This document shows, one piece after another, positions 1 through 8,142 of a DNA stretch of 64,000 bases. The first letter of the stretch is position 1, and each line of letters starts with the position of its first letter. The stretch comes from an uncultured Eubacteriales bacterium (GTDB lineage: Bacteria; Bacillota; Clostridia; Oscillospirales; CAG-272), in assembly GCA_934371135.1 (NCBI GenBank), contig CAKRNO010000001.1, positions 62,001 to 126,000 of the forward strand, written 5' to 3'. The position numbers and the translations under genes were made by a program. The notes below the pieces were generated by a model. It was given only the letters and a program-made list of their open reading frames with translations. It was not told the origin of the DNA and did no database searches.

Positions 1-363
1 CATGATCTCGCTGTTCGGGAGGGCGAGACGCTTGCCGGGTGTACCGGAGGAGAGCAGGAACGCCGCCATACTTGCCGCCATACCAAGGCAGATGGTCGAT
101 ACGTCGCATTTGATGAAATGCATGGTATCATAGATCGCCATGCCGGCGGAAATGGAGCCGCCGGGGCTGTTGATATAGAAGTTGATATCCTTATCGGGAT
201 CCTGTGCTTCCAGGTACAGCATCTGGGCGACGACGAGGGATGCCGTCGTGTCATTCACTTCATCGGCAAGGAAAACGATGCGGTCGTTGAGCAGACGCGA
301 AAAAATGTCGTAGGAGCGTTCTCCGCGGCTGGTCTGTTCGACAACCATTGGGACGAGTGCCAT
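1..363 (-). CDS. clpP: ATP-dependent Clp protease proteolytic subunit (3' part outside window)
   Basis: ClpP is the serine peptidase of the two-ring Clp protease that degrades unfolded proteins fed by ClpX/ClpC. The first 121 codons are present. They show the N-terminal SRGERSYDIFSRLL and INSPGGS signatures, and the catalytic serine in GMAASMA (Ser98). The His and Asp of the triad lie beyond the window edge, so the gene is cut here and not broken. Two in-frame ATGs follow the SD AGGAGG (371-376). The ATG at 363 has 7 bases of spacing, while the one at 369 has only one, so I chose 363. It lies 75 bases downstream of tig on the same strand, the conserved tig-clpP order of Firmicutes, and probably shares its transcript. 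Confidence 0.97.
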   Translation of the reverse strand, partial: MALVPMVVEQTSRGERSYDIFSRLLNDRIVFLADEVNDTTASLVVAQMLYLEAQDPDKDINFYINSPGGSISAGMAIYDTMHFIKCDVSTICLGMAASMAAFLLSSGTPGKRLALPNSEIM

Positions 364-406
364 GTTCATTCCTCCTTTGTACATAAAACGGGTAAATGAT
401 GCGGGT

Positions 407-429
407 AGCGCGGGGGAGACCCCCGCGCT
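407..429. other. perfect 10-bp hairpin between tig and clpP
   Basis: Arms AGCGCGGGGG and CCCCCGCGCT are separated by the three bases AGA. No T-run follows on either strand, so it does not look like an intrinsic terminator. It may mark an RNA-processing or stability element in the tig-clpP transcript. Confidence 0.6.
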
Positions 430-438
430 GTCGGTTAA

Positions 439-1758
439 TTACTGTTCCTGTGCTTCGCCGGCTTTTGCCTTGGCGGGTGCCTTGGTGACCGCTTTGGACT
501 TGACGAAGTCCATCGCTGCCTTGACGAGCATATCCTTTTCGATGTCCTCGCGCGCCACCATCGACTTTACCTGCTCCACGGGCACATTGTATGCGGTCGA
601 GATGCGGGTATATTCAGCTTCGATGGCGTCATCGGCAACGGTGAGCGCTTCCTGCCGCGCGATGGTCTCGAGAGCGAGGCGGAGCTTCACCTGCTTTTCT
701 GCCTGCGGGCGGAGCTGCTTGCGCAGGTCGTCGAGCGTCATGTGCATGTACTGCAGGTAGGTCTTGAGGTCGAGGCCGTTCATGCGCAGGCGGTTGTCCT
801 GGTCACGCACGAAGTTCTCGGTCTCCTGCACATACATAGCCTCCGGGATCTCGTCGGGGACGAGCGCGATCAGTGCCTCGCAGAGCTTCTGCTCCACTTC
901 GTCATCGGCTGCCTTTGCGTTCTTTTCCTGGAGTTTTGCCTTAACGTCGGCTTTATATTCTTCCAGCGTGTCAAATTCGGAAATATCTTTCGCGAATTCG
1001 TCGTCCAGTGTGGGGAGCTCCTCGGTGGAGATGCCGTTCAGCTTGCAGTGGAACACTGCGGCTTTGCCGGCGAGCTCTGCGGCGTGATACTCGGTCGGGA
1101 AGGTGACATTGACGTCAAACTCCGTGCCGATCTCCTTGCCGACGACCTGTTCCTCGAAACCGGGGATAAACTGACCGCTGCCGAGCTTCAGGCTCTGGCC
1201 TGCTGCGGTGCCGCCGTCGAATGCGACGCCGTCCACCGTGCCGGCATAGTCGATGTCGACGGTGTCGCCGTCAGCGGCGGCACGGTCGGTGATTTCAACG
1301 GTGCGGGCATTGCGCTTGCGCACGCGCTCCAGCTCTTCGTCGATATCCTTTTTCAGGACGCGCTTGACCTTCTTCTCCGCCTTGATGCCGGTGTAGCCGG
1401 TCAGCTCGAATATGGGCTTGACGCCGACTTTGGCTTTGAAAACGACGCCGTCCTCGGCGGAAACGGAAACCACCTCGATCTCGGGCTGCCCTACGGTGTC
1501 GAGTTCAGCTTCCTTCACCGCTGCCTCGTAGGCATCGGGGAGGACATCGTTGATGGCGTCATCATAGAAGACCTCTTTGCCGTAAAGGCGCTCGATGATA
1601 TGCCGGGGAGCTTTGCCAGGGCGGAAGCCGTCGATCTTGATCTTCTTGACATCTTTTTTGTATGCGCGATCCACGGCGGCGGCAAAGGCAGCCGCATCAA
1701 CGGTGAATTCGATCTCATACTGATTCTTTTCGGTCAGTTCCTTTTTGGAAAGACTCAT
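439..1758 (-). CDS. tig: trigger factor, ribosome-associated chaperone and prolyl isomerase
   Basis: Trigger factor binds ribosomal protein uL23 at the exit tunnel and protects nascent chains. The 439-residue product has the usual family length and three-part layout. The N-terminal ribosome-binding domain carries the signature GFRPGKAPR at 44-52. An FKBP-type isomerase domain follows at roughly 155-245, with DGDTVDIDYAGTVDG and the FIPGFEEQ motif. The C-terminal helical chaperone arms end in an Ala/Lys-rich tail. The start ATG is preceded by GGAGG about 12 bases upstream. It is the first gene before clpP and has a sigma-A-type promoter about 55-80 bases upstream. Confidence 0.97.
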   Translation of the reverse strand: MSLSKKELTEKNQYEIEFTVDAAAFAAAVDRAYKKDVKKIKIDGFRPGKAPRHIIERLYGKEVFYDDAINDVLPDAYEAAVKEAELDTVGQPEIEVVSVSAEDGVVFKAKVGVKPIFELTGYTGIKAEKKVKRVLKKDIDEELERVRKRNARTVEITDRAAADGDTVDIDYAGTVDGVAFDGGTAAGQSLKLGSGQFIPGFEEQVVGKEIGTEFDVNVTFPTEYHAAELAGKAAVFHCKLNGISTEELPTLDDEFAKDISEFDTLEEYKADVKAKLQEKNAKAADDEVEQKLCEALIALVPDEIPEAMYVQETENFVRDQDNRLRMNGLDLKTYLQYMHMTLDDLRKQLRPQAEKQVKLRLALETIARQEALTVADDAIEAEYTRISTAYNVPVEQVKSMVAREDIEKDMLVKAAMDFVKSKAVTKAPAKAKAGEAQEQ

Positions 1759-1810
1759 AGGGTTTGATACCTCCGTGTGGTTTGTAAGTTCATTTTTGCA
1801 TAGCCAAACT

Positions 1811-1839
1811 ATTTTATAAGATTATAAATAATAAGTCAA
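1811..1839 (-). promoter_or_regulatory. probable sigma-A promoter of tig
   Basis: Reading the minus strand, -35 TTGACT (1834-1839), a 17-base spacer and -10 TAAAAT (1811-1816) precede tig in an AT-rich gap. An additional TATAAT lies inside the spacer. Confidence 0.6.
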
Positions 1840-1894
1840 TACCTTGTTTGCAAATTTTTGCGTTTTCGTGCGCCGGCGCCTATTTTCGTGTCGT

Positions 1895-2620
1895 TCAGGG
1901 CTCCGCGGGAATCAGATAGGGTGTGAAATCCAGCGCATCCGCCGCCGTGAGACAATAGGTAATGCCGTTTTCGCGGATCTTGCGTGCATCCGTGACGCCG
2001 TGGATATGTCCGAAGTAACAGCGGCGCACTCCCTCCCGCACAAGCGGCTCGGTGAGGGCAGGGCAGACAGCCCCGTTCCATACCGGGGGATAGTGGAAAA
2101 AGACGATGATCTCACATTCCGGCGTCTCCTCCCAGAGGCGGCGCGCCGCAGTGAGGCTCATCTCCAGCCGCAGGGCTTCGCGCGCGAGGATCTTCTGCTG
2201 TTCCGCGTCGCTTTTCCCCGGAGTGTCTCCCCAGAGCCAGCCGCGCGTCCCGGCGAGGATTTTCCCCTCGGCGCGGCAGGCGTCGTGGTAGAGAAAGAAT
2301 AGCGTCGAAAAACCGTTCTGCCGGCAGAATTCCTCCATTTTTTTCATAGACGACCACCAAAAGTCGTGGTTGCCCTTCATGAGGATCTTCTTGCCCGGCA
2401 GGCGGTCGAGAAAAGCCAGATCCTCCCGCGCCTCGTCCAGTGTGAGCGCCCAGGAGATGTCGCCCGGGATGATGACGGTGTCCTCCGGCGCGACGAGGTG
2501 CGACCAGTTGCGGCAGAGCCGCTCTGTGTAGCCCGCCCATCGCCCGCCGAACACCTCCATGGATTTGTCGGTCCCGTCGCCGCAGGACAGGTGCGGATCC
2601 GCGATTACATAAAGTGCCAT
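1895..2620 (-). CDS. calcineurin-like metallophosphoesterase
   Basis: This 241-residue protein has the dinuclear-metal phosphoesterase motifs in order: D8-x-H10 (ADPH), GD at 53-54, GNHD at 83-86 followed by FWW, FHYPP around His176 and GHIHG at 204-208. The GNHDFWW and FHYPPVW variants are typical of a cytosolic Firmicutes subfamily of predicted phosphohydrolases whose substrate is unknown to me. No signal peptide is present. An SD CGGAGA precedes the ATG. It lies downstream of tig's upstream region and is divergent from the DUF1540 gene, so it is probably its own transcription unit. Confidence 0.88.
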   Translation of the reverse strand: MALYVIADPHLSCGDGTDKSMEVFGGRWAGYTERLCRNWSHLVAPEDTVIIPGDISWALTLDEAREDLAFLDRLPGKKILMKGNHDFWWSSMKKMEEFCRQNGFSTLFFLYHDACRAEGKILAGTRGWLWGDTPGKSDAEQQKILAREALRLEMSLTAARRLWEETPECEIIVFFHYPPVWNGAVCPALTEPLVREGVRRCYFGHIHGVTDARKIRENGITYCLTAADALDFTPYLIPAEP

Positions 2621-2709
2621 ATTGTCTCCGTGTTCAGGTGTAAAGAGTGTTTTCTCCGTGCATACTGTTACGGGTGAAAGCCCGAAATTTCATTTTGCGG
2701 AGGCATCCC

Positions 2710-2892
2710 ATGAAGGAAGAAAACAAGTGCGGTTGCAAACACATCAAAGGCATTGTCTGCAGCGTGGAGAAGTGCGTGTATCACGATACTGCGAATGAGT
2801 GCACGGCACCGGAGATCGCCGTCGGACCCACGTCCGCGTGCTGCTCGTCCGAGACGCTGTGCGTAACGTTCCGTCCCCGGACCGAGGGTTAA
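2710..2892 (+). CDS. DUF1540 small Cys-rich protein
   Basis: The 60-residue product is Cys-rich (C7, C9, C17, C22, C31, C44, C45, C51). It matches the DUF1540 pattern, in which CSVEKCVYHD is followed by CTAPEIAVG and a C-terminal C-x-TF. The family is common in Clostridia and function is unknown; metal binding is an inference from the Cys pattern. The start at 2710 is set by the SD GCGGAGG; an upstream in-frame extension to 2647 lacks one. It converges on thrC and the two stop codons share the palindrome TTAA at 2889-2892. Confidence 0.85.
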   Translation: MKEENKCGCKHIKGIVCSVEKCVYHDTANECTAPEIAVGPTSACCSSETLCVTFRPRTEG

Positions 2893-4379
2893 TCGGCGCC
2901 TGACGCAAAGCGCAGGACTGCCGCCGGCATTCCGGATGCATCGATCGTACCCGTAAACCGCACGGTGCGTGCGGCGATATCGGCGAGCGGTGCGGGGATA
3001 GCAACCCCGGTCTTCCCGGCGAGCAGGCTCTGTGCCGTGAGCCCGTCGGGGGGCGTCTCGTCAAAGAGAGAACGGTAAACATCAAAGGCAAATTTATACG
3101 GGGAGGCCGTGGAGGCAACGAGAAGCTTTCTCTTTGCGCCATGGTCTCTTTGATATTGCAGGGCGGCGCCGAGTGCGACGGCGGTGTGCGGGTCGGCGAG
3201 GTAATGCTTGTCCTCCCAGGTGCGCCGTAGGGTCTCCCGCGTGCCTGCCTCGTCGGTGCAGTAGCCGATAAAGGTCTTCTGGACGGCGGCGAGCTCTGCG
3301 GGCGTCAGCTCGTAGCGCCCGGTATCGGCGAGGGAGCGCATACAGGCTGACGTTTTTTCGTACCCGAACAGCAGATAGAGCAGCCGCTCCAGGTTGGAGG
3401 AGATGAGAATATCCATGGAGGGCGACATCGTGGTGTGGAAGGTGCGGTTGCGGTCATAGACCCCGGTCGCGAGAAATTCCGTCAGGACATTGTTTTCATT
3501 CGAGGCGCAGATGAGTCTTTCGATCGGGAGCCCCATGCGTTTGGCGAGATAAGCGGCGAAAATGTTGCCGAAGTTACCGGTCGGGACACAGATGTCGATC
3601 GGCTCGCCGAGTTGGATGGCGCCGCTTTTCACCATGTCGCAGTAGGCGGATACATAATAGACGATCTGCGGCGCGAGCCTGCCCCAGTTGATGGAGTTCG
3701 CGCTGGAGAGGAATACATGATGCGCGTCCAGCGCCTGCCGTGTGTCTTCGTCGGCAAAGATACGCTTCACGCCGTTCTGTGCGTCGTCAAAGTTACCGCG
3801 GATCGCCGCCACGGAGACATTGTTGCCGGTCTGTGTCATCATCTGCAGCTTCTGTACCTGCGAAACACCGTCCACAGGATAGAATACCTGGATCTTGACC
3901 CCGGGGACATCCCGATAGCCTTCGAGCGCCGCTTTGCCGGTGTCGCCCGAGGTGGCGACCAGGATGAGCGCCGTGCGCGTTTCTTGCGTTTTGGTCAGCG
4001 CACGGGAGAGCAGGCGGGGCATGATTTGCAGCGCCATGTCCTTGAATGCGGCGGTCGGGCCGTGCCAGAGCTCCAGCAGATAGGTGCTCTCGTTCAGCCG
4101 ACGGACGGGCGCCGCCCCACCGGGAAAGCGGCTCTCCGAATAGGCGCAGGAGCAGTCCTCCCGCAGCTCCTCCGTGGAGTAGTCGGTCAGGTATTTACCG
4201 AGTATGTACGCCGCGCGCGCTGCATAGCTCTTGGTGAGGAGCACCTCGATCTCCGCCAGCGTGAGAACGGGGATGTCCATCGGCATATACAGCCCGCCGT
4301 CGGGAGACAGCCCTTCCTTGATGGCTTCTGCCGCGGAAACGGTGTGTGCAGAGGGGGTTCGTGTTCCGGTGTACAGCAT
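2889..4379 (-). CDS. thrC: threonine synthase
   Basis: Converts O-phosphohomoserine to threonine using pyridoxal phosphate. The 496 residues are the length of the long, yeast/E. coli-type enzymes. The PLP lysine lies in HGPTAAFKDMALQ (Lys113). SGDTGKAALEG and PTGNFGNIFAAYLAKRMGLP are the phosphate-binding and substrate-loop signatures, and the N-terminal TRTPSAHTVSAAEAI...GLSPDGGLYMP segment is characteristic. It begins 11 bases after the dipeptidase gene and probably ends the lepB operon. No thrB or hom is nearby. Confidence 0.96.
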   Translation of the reverse strand: MLYTGTRTPSAHTVSAAEAIKEGLSPDGGLYMPMDIPVLTLAEIEVLLTKSYAARAAYILGKYLTDYSTEELREDCSCAYSESRFPGGAAPVRRLNESTYLLELWHGPTAAFKDMALQIMPRLLSRALTKTQETRTALILVATSGDTGKAALEGYRDVPGVKIQVFYPVDGVSQVQKLQMMTQTGNNVSVAAIRGNFDDAQNGVKRIFADEDTRQALDAHHVFLSSANSINWGRLAPQIVYYVSAYCDMVKSGAIQLGEPIDICVPTGNFGNIFAAYLAKRMGLPIERLICASNENNVLTEFLATGVYDRNRTFHTTMSPSMDILISSNLERLLYLLFGYEKTSACMRSLADTGRYELTPAELAAVQKTFIGYCTDEAGTRETLRRTWEDKHYLADPHTAVALGAALQYQRDHGAKRKLLVASTASPYKFAFDVYRSLFDETPPDGLTAQSLLAGKTGVAIPAPLADIAARTVRFTGTIDASGMPAAVLRFASGAD

Positions 4380-4390
4380 AGTGTTTTCCT

Positions 4391-5281
4391 TTACTTTTGA
4401 TGGGGATGGAGCAGGTAAGCGCCGAGACGGTCCCGGGCGTTCCCGTAAAAGAGCCGGTGTGCAAGATACGCGCCGTACCGCTCTCGTACGGCGGGGAGCA
4501 GGGTGCCGGAGAGATCATGCGCGGAGGTGAAGCCGCAGGCGAGGTGATCCGTCCCGTCAAAATCGCCGCCGACGGCGAGCGCATCGCGGAGCCCGAGGGA
4601 GATACCGTGGTCGATGTGTGCCAGCAGGGCAGAGACGTCCGGTGCGCCGCCGGTGTGCGCGGGGACAAGGGAGAGACCGATCACGCCGCCGGCGGCGGCA
4701 AGCGCGCGTGCTTCTTCGTCGGTCAGGTTCCGCGGGTGCGGTGTGACGGCGAAAAAGTTGGAATGCGTCGCGACCGGCGGCAGACCTGCCGCGCGGGAAA
4801 GGTCGATGATGGCGCGGAGAGAAGCGCGGGAGGCGTGAGAAGCGTCGAGGAGCATCCCCCGCCGCGTCACCTCTGAAAGGAGCCGCTGACCGTCAGCAGT
4901 CAGACCGGTCTCCGTGTCGTACGCGCCGCCGAAGCGGTTGATGCCGCTCCAGAACGGGGTGAGTATCCGGATCCCGGCGAGCGCCGGATGAGACAACCGC
5001 GCGAGGGGGTCCCCCGATAGGATCCTTGCATCTTCCAGAGAAAATACGGTCTGGCAGGGGGCACCCGAGAGCTTTTCCGCCGCATCGCGGCGCATGAGGA
5101 GCATGGCGTGCCACGCTTCCTCGTCGGTGAGTCGTTTGTCTGCCCAGAAGGCAAAGCATACGACGGGGGCGTCATAGGGGAGAAGTGCGGTTCTGTCAAT
5201 ATGGAGCGCAGGGTCGGAGAAAGAACGACCCTCGCGGAACATACGATAGGGCGTATCGGCGTGTAATATCCATAAATTCAT
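4391..5281 (-). CDS. membrane dipeptidase family (peptidase M19)
   Basis: This 296-residue protein is a zinc dipeptidase homologue of renal dipeptidase. All expected metal-ligand segments are visible: H-x-D near the N terminus (LHADTP), an acidic LEDARIL segment in the bridging-glutamate position, DASHAS, ATHSN, and the HPRNLTDEEARAL and GGDFDG motifs. It is shorter than many M19 enzymes (about 310-400) and has no signal peptide or anchor, so I expect a cytosolic enzyme. Substrate is not predictable. It sits between yraN (31-base gap) and thrC (11-base gap) on the same strand. Confidence 0.85.
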   Translation of the reverse strand: MNLWILHADTPYRMFREGRSFSDPALHIDRTALLPYDAPVVCFAFWADKRLTDEEAWHAMLLMRRDAAEKLSGAPCQTVFSLEDARILSGDPLARLSHPALAGIRILTPFWSGINRFGGAYDTETGLTADGQRLLSEVTRRGMLLDASHASRASLRAIIDLSRAAGLPPVATHSNFFAVTPHPRNLTDEEARALAAAGGVIGLSLVPAHTGGAPDVSALLAHIDHGISLGLRDALAVGGDFDGTDHLACGFTSAHDLSGTLLPAVRERYGAYLAHRLFYGNARDRLGAYLLHPHQK

Positions 5282-5312
5282 CTGTCATACCTCCGGCATG
5301 ACAGGATATGTG

Positions 5313-5735
5313 TCAGGTGCGGAAGGCGTCCTGCAGATGATGCACGGCGAGTACACGCGGGGCGTCACAGGTGGGGTCCAGATAGACCTCGACAATATCG
5401 AACTGCGCGGTTTTCCGTGTGGGGTGCGCCGCCGTATAACGCCTTGCGGCGTTCAGGATGTGGCGCCGCTTGTCCGATGTGACGGCTGCCATCGGCGTGC
5501 CGTAGCGGCTCTCCGCCCCCGGCAGCTGCCGTCGCGTCTTGACCTCGATGAAGCGGCGGGTCGTGCGATCTTCTGCCACGAGGTCGAGTTCTTCACGACC
5601 TTCATACTGCACGTTGCGGGCGCGGATACGGAAGCCCTGCTGCTTGAGGTAAGCGGCGGCTTGCTCTTCACCGTAGTCACCGGTGCGCCGTGCCGGTGCT
5701 TTGGCGACCGCCCTCCGGCGGAACAGCCCGAACAT
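5313..5735 (-). CDS. YraN / UPF0102 family nuclease-fold protein
   Basis: The 140 residues show the UPF0102 pattern: GDYGEEQAAAYL at 19-30, an ELDLVAED strand with Asp51, and FIEVKTR with Glu64 and Lys66. Together these form a PD-(D/E)xK nuclease-like active site. Function of the family is not settled. A basic N-terminal tail precedes the domain. Its ATG shares one base with the rnhB stop (TGATG on the minus strand), so translation is probably coupled. The rnhB-yraN order is widely conserved. Confidence 0.92.
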   Translation of the reverse strand: MFGLFRRRAVAKAPARRTGDYGEEQAAAYLKQQGFRIRARNVQYEGREELDLVAEDRTTRRFIEVKTRRQLPGAESRYGTPMAAVTSDKRRHILNAARRYTAAHPTRKTAQFDIVEVYLDPTCDAPRVLAVHHLQDAFRT

Positions 5736-6334
5736 CAGCTGTCGAGAAACTTCAGAAACGTTTTGCGGTGGATAGGGCAGGGACCGTATGCGCGCAGTGC
5801 GGCGATGTGTTCTGCCGTGCCGTATCCTTTATGTTTTGCAAATCCGTAGACCGGATATTGTTCGTCATCCAAGAGGCACAGGCGATCTCGCGTCACCTTG
5901 GCGAGGATGCTCGCCGCGGCGATGGACATGGAAAGGGAATCTCCCTTGACGATAGCGCGTGCGGGGATCGGATAATCGCGGGTGCAGTTTCCGTCCACCA
6001 GGGCATAGTCTGCCGGCGTCTTCAGCGCGGCGATGGCGCGCCGCATCGCGAGCATAGTGGCGTTCAGTATGTTGATTTCATCGATTTCCGCCGGTGTTGC
6101 GAGCCCGACTGCGAAATCATCGGCTTTTTCCATCACCAGATCGTAGAGCAGGTCGCGCTTTTTCGGCGAGAGCTTTTTGGAGTCGTTGAGCCCCGCTATT
6201 TCCGTTCCGGGCGTGAGTACGCAGGCGGCTGCGACCACAGGACCGGAGAGGGGACCGCGCCCCGCCTCGTCGATGCCGCAGATGTGTCGGTAGCCCATGT
6301 CACGGGCGGCGAGTTCAAAAGAATAGTCCGGCAT
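5735..6334 (-). CDS. rnhB: ribonuclease HII
   Basis: Hydrolyses RNA in RNA-DNA hybrids and starts removal of misincorporated ribonucleotides. The 199-residue protein has the RNase HII signature GIDEAGRGPLSGPVVAAA with catalytic Asp22 and Glu23. It also has LNDSKKLSPKKR, Asp114 (ALVDGN) and Asp132 (KGDSLSMSIAAASILAKV). A GTG two codons upstream (6340) overlaps the rbgA stop but lies directly against the SD GGAGG. The ATG at 6334 has proper spacing, so I prefer it. It is coupled to yraN downstream. Confidence 0.96.
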   Translation of the reverse strand: MPDYSFELAARDMGYRHICGIDEAGRGPLSGPVVAAACVLTPGTEIAGLNDSKKLSPKKRDLLYDLVMEKADDFAVGLATPAEIDEINILNATMLAMRRAIAALKTPADYALVDGNCTRDYPIPARAIVKGDSLSMSIAAASILAKVTRDRLCLLDDEQYPVYGFAKHKGYGTAEHIAALRAYGPCPIHRKTFLKFLDS

Positions 6335-6336
6335 GG

Positions 6337-7212
6337 TCACTCCTCCGTTTTCGGTTTTTCAAGGGATATGCGCCCGATCGTGCCCGACCGGAATTCGTCG
6401 AGCAGCATCTCCGCCGTGCGGCGGAAGTTGACGGCACCGCCAGCCATAAGAAATCCGCGCTTGCGACCGATGAGCTCGGTCAGGTCGTAGGCGTCCAGCT
6501 CCTCGAATTCTCCGGGGGCGAGGCGGTAGCGCGCCGCGAGCAGGTCAGGGGAGACCTCTGCGAGACGCCGGGCGAGGATCATGGCAACCTCCTCCACGTC
6601 GAGGATCTGGTCGCGGATGGCGCCCGTTGCGGCGAGATTTTCGCCGACGCGTTTTTCATCGAATTTGGGCCACAGCACCCCGGGCATATCAAGGAGCGAC
6701 AGCCCGATGTCGGTCGAGACCCACTGCTTGGTCAGCGTGACACCCGGGCGGTTTTCCACCTTGGCGTGCTTGCCGCCGGCGAGGCGGTTGATGAGCGACG
6801 ATTTTCCGACGTTGGGGATGCCGACGATCATGGCTCTGAGCCGGCGACCCTCCATGCCGCGCTCACGGTAGCGGGCGATCTTGTCGGCGAGCACCTCGCG
6901 CACGGCGTTTTTGAGGTCGTTGACCCCCTCGCCGGTCAGGCAATCGAGCGCCACGCAGGCGTTCGCGTGTGTGCGGTACCAGCGGCACCAACCGGCAGTG
7001 GTCGCCGGGTCGGCGAGAGACGCCTTGTTGAGTACGGTGATGATCGGTTTCTCACCGATGATTTTTTTGATTTCGGGGTTTTTGGAGCTGTAGGGGATCC
7101 GTGCGTCGAGGAGCTCGATCACGATGTCCACCTCGGGCAGCGACTCCTTCATGAGCCGCCGCGTTTTCGCCATGTGCCCCGGGAACCACTGAATCTGCTT
7201 GATATCCGGCAT
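6337..7212 (-). CDS. rbgA: ribosome biogenesis GTPase RbgA/YlqF
   Basis: RbgA completes maturation of the 50S subunit. This 291-residue protein has the circularly permuted G-motif order of the YlqF family: WFPGHMAKT at the N terminus, DARIPYSS, G4-like NKAS (62-65), G1 GIPNVGKSS (131-139), G2 Thr159 and G3 DMPG (175-178), then a C-terminal ANTAR-like helical domain. The start shares one base with the lepB stop (TGATG). The lepB-rbgA-rnhB order matches the B. subtilis rplS-ylqF-rnhB neighbourhood. Confidence 0.96.
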   Translation of the reverse strand: MPDIKQIQWFPGHMAKTRRLMKESLPEVDIVIELLDARIPYSSKNPEIKKIIGEKPIITVLNKASLADPATTAGWCRWYRTHANACVALDCLTGEGVNDLKNAVREVLADKIARYRERGMEGRRLRAMIVGIPNVGKSSLINRLAGGKHAKVENRPGVTLTKQWVSTDIGLSLLDMPGVLWPKFDEKRVGENLAATGAIRDQILDVEEVAMILARRLAEVSPDLLAARYRLAPGEFEELDAYDLTELIGRKRGFLMAGGAVNFRRTAEMLLDEFRSGTIGRISLEKPKTEE

Positions 7213-7886
7213 CAGTCAAGACCTCCGAATCTGGCGACGGGCAAAATGCGGAGGACCGCGTGCCCGAGGATGCAGTCTTCACTGATGGCGCCGAATACAC
7301 GGCTGTCGAGGGAGTTGAACCGGTTGTCCCCCATGACGAAGCACTCCCGCTCTCTCACCTCATAGAGGTAATAGATACCGTTCTCGTCCGTACGGGGCTC
7401 CATCGCCGATACCTTATAGTAATCGTTGCGCACTCCGTACATGAGCTCATTGTTTTTGGCGAGGTAGTCCTGTCCGGATGCCACGAGCACGCCGTCCACC
7501 GAGACACCCGTGACGTCGATGCGCACGGTCTGACCCGCCGTGGCGATCACGCGCTTGATGAGCGGCTCGTCGAGCCCGGTCTCCTCGTAGCTCTCGAAGA
7601 CGATGATGTCGCCGACCGAGGGCTTATAGAACATATCCGTGATGATCAGGTGCTCGTTGTTCTTCAGCGTCGGCTCCATTGAATCTCCGTCCACCACCGT
7701 GTGTCGGAACAGGAACAGCGCGGCAAAGAGCAGGACGCAGACAGTGATGACGATAAGCTCCACATATTCAAAAAGCGTCGCGGCGAGGAGCGTACTGCGG
7801 CTCGCGCGGCGTGGTGTATCGGTTTTCGGGGGCTCCTCCGACGGCGTTTCCGGGAAGAACGTGCCGCCGTTTTCAAAATCGGACAT
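7212..7886 (-). CDS. lepB: type I signal peptidase
   Basis: Cleaves signal peptides of exported proteins at the outer face of the membrane. The product is 224 residues. It has a Pro/Thr-rich cytosolic tail and one membrane segment at about 41-61. The catalytic Ser69 is in GDSMEPTL, and the general-base Lys111 is in LIKRVIA. The GDNRFNSLDSR and VLRILPVARFG blocks follow. The start at 7886 follows AGGAGA. The longer in-frame extension to 7967 runs through the promoter region and is not used. It is the first gene of the minus-strand run lepB-rbgA-rnhB-yraN-M19-thrC. Confidence 0.95.
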   Translation of the reverse strand: MSDFENGGTFFPETPSEEPPKTDTPRRASRSTLLAATLFEYVELIVITVCVLLFAALFLFRHTVVDGDSMEPTLKNNEHLIITDMFYKPSVGDIIVFESYEETGLDEPLIKRVIATAGQTVRIDVTGVSVDGVLVASGQDYLAKNNELMYGVRNDYYKVSAMEPRTDENGIYYLYEVRERECFVMGDNRFNSLDSRVFGAISEDCILGHAVLRILPVARFGGLD

Positions 7887-7955
7887 ATTGGTCTCCTTCA
7901 CATTTGCGCAGGCAGCGCGCCGGGGACATCTGCGGGCAAAAACATATCTTCTTAT

Positions 7956-7984
7956 ATAATAGCACATGTAGCAGGGAATTACAA
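7956..7984 (-). promoter_or_regulatory. probable promoter of the lepB operon
   Basis: On the minus strand, -35 TTGTAA (7979-7984), 17-base spacer, -10 TATTAT (7956-7961), about 70 bases before the lepB start. Confidence 0.6.
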
Positions 7985-8029
7985 CTGCGGATGCTTCGTA
8001 AAAAACGGAAAACTTTTTTTCATTCCCTC

Positions 8030-8058
8030 TTGATTTTTGTCAAAAATGCCGTTATAAT
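8030..8058 (+). promoter_or_regulatory. promoter of rplS
   Basis: -35 TTGATT (8030-8035), 17-base spacer, perfect -10 TATAAT (8053-8058), leaving an untranslated leader of about 78 bases. Confidence 0.7.
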
Positions 8059-8080
8059 AGGATGCGTCGTGTCAAAGCGG

Positions 8081-8106
8081 CGAGTAGGACAGTCCTCTGC
8101 AACTCG
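8081..8106 (+). promoter_or_regulatory. stem-loop in the rplS leader, possible L19 leader
   Basis: CGAGT (8081-8085) pairs with ACTCG (8102-8106), and inside it AGGA (8086-8089) pairs with TCCT (8093-8096), leaving a CAG loop and a 3' bulge CTGCA. Small structured leaders precede rplS in many Firmicutes. That this one is an autoregulatory L19-binding element is inference. Confidence 0.4.
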
Positions 8107-8142
8107 GTACGAATGTCCGATATTTTTAAGGAGGGTCTCACA

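Noticed and set aside
407..429. Intrinsic terminator between tig and clpP
   Set aside because: The stem is perfect but there is no T-run on the transcribed strand, so I list it only as a hairpin.
742..1767. 341-codon plus-strand ORF opposite tig
   Set aside because: Tig is unmistakable on the other strand. The antisense frame is an open shadow caused by high GC and codon phase, with no SD and no recognisable family.
4391..5281. Inactive M19 pseudo-dipeptidase
   Set aside because: The N-terminal HAD looks odd against the usual HND, but H-x-D and both later histidines (DASH, THS) are kept, so activity is likely.
6335..6340. GTG start for rnhB overlapping the rbgA stop
   Set aside because: It lies one or two bases from the SD; the ATG two codons later has normal spacing.
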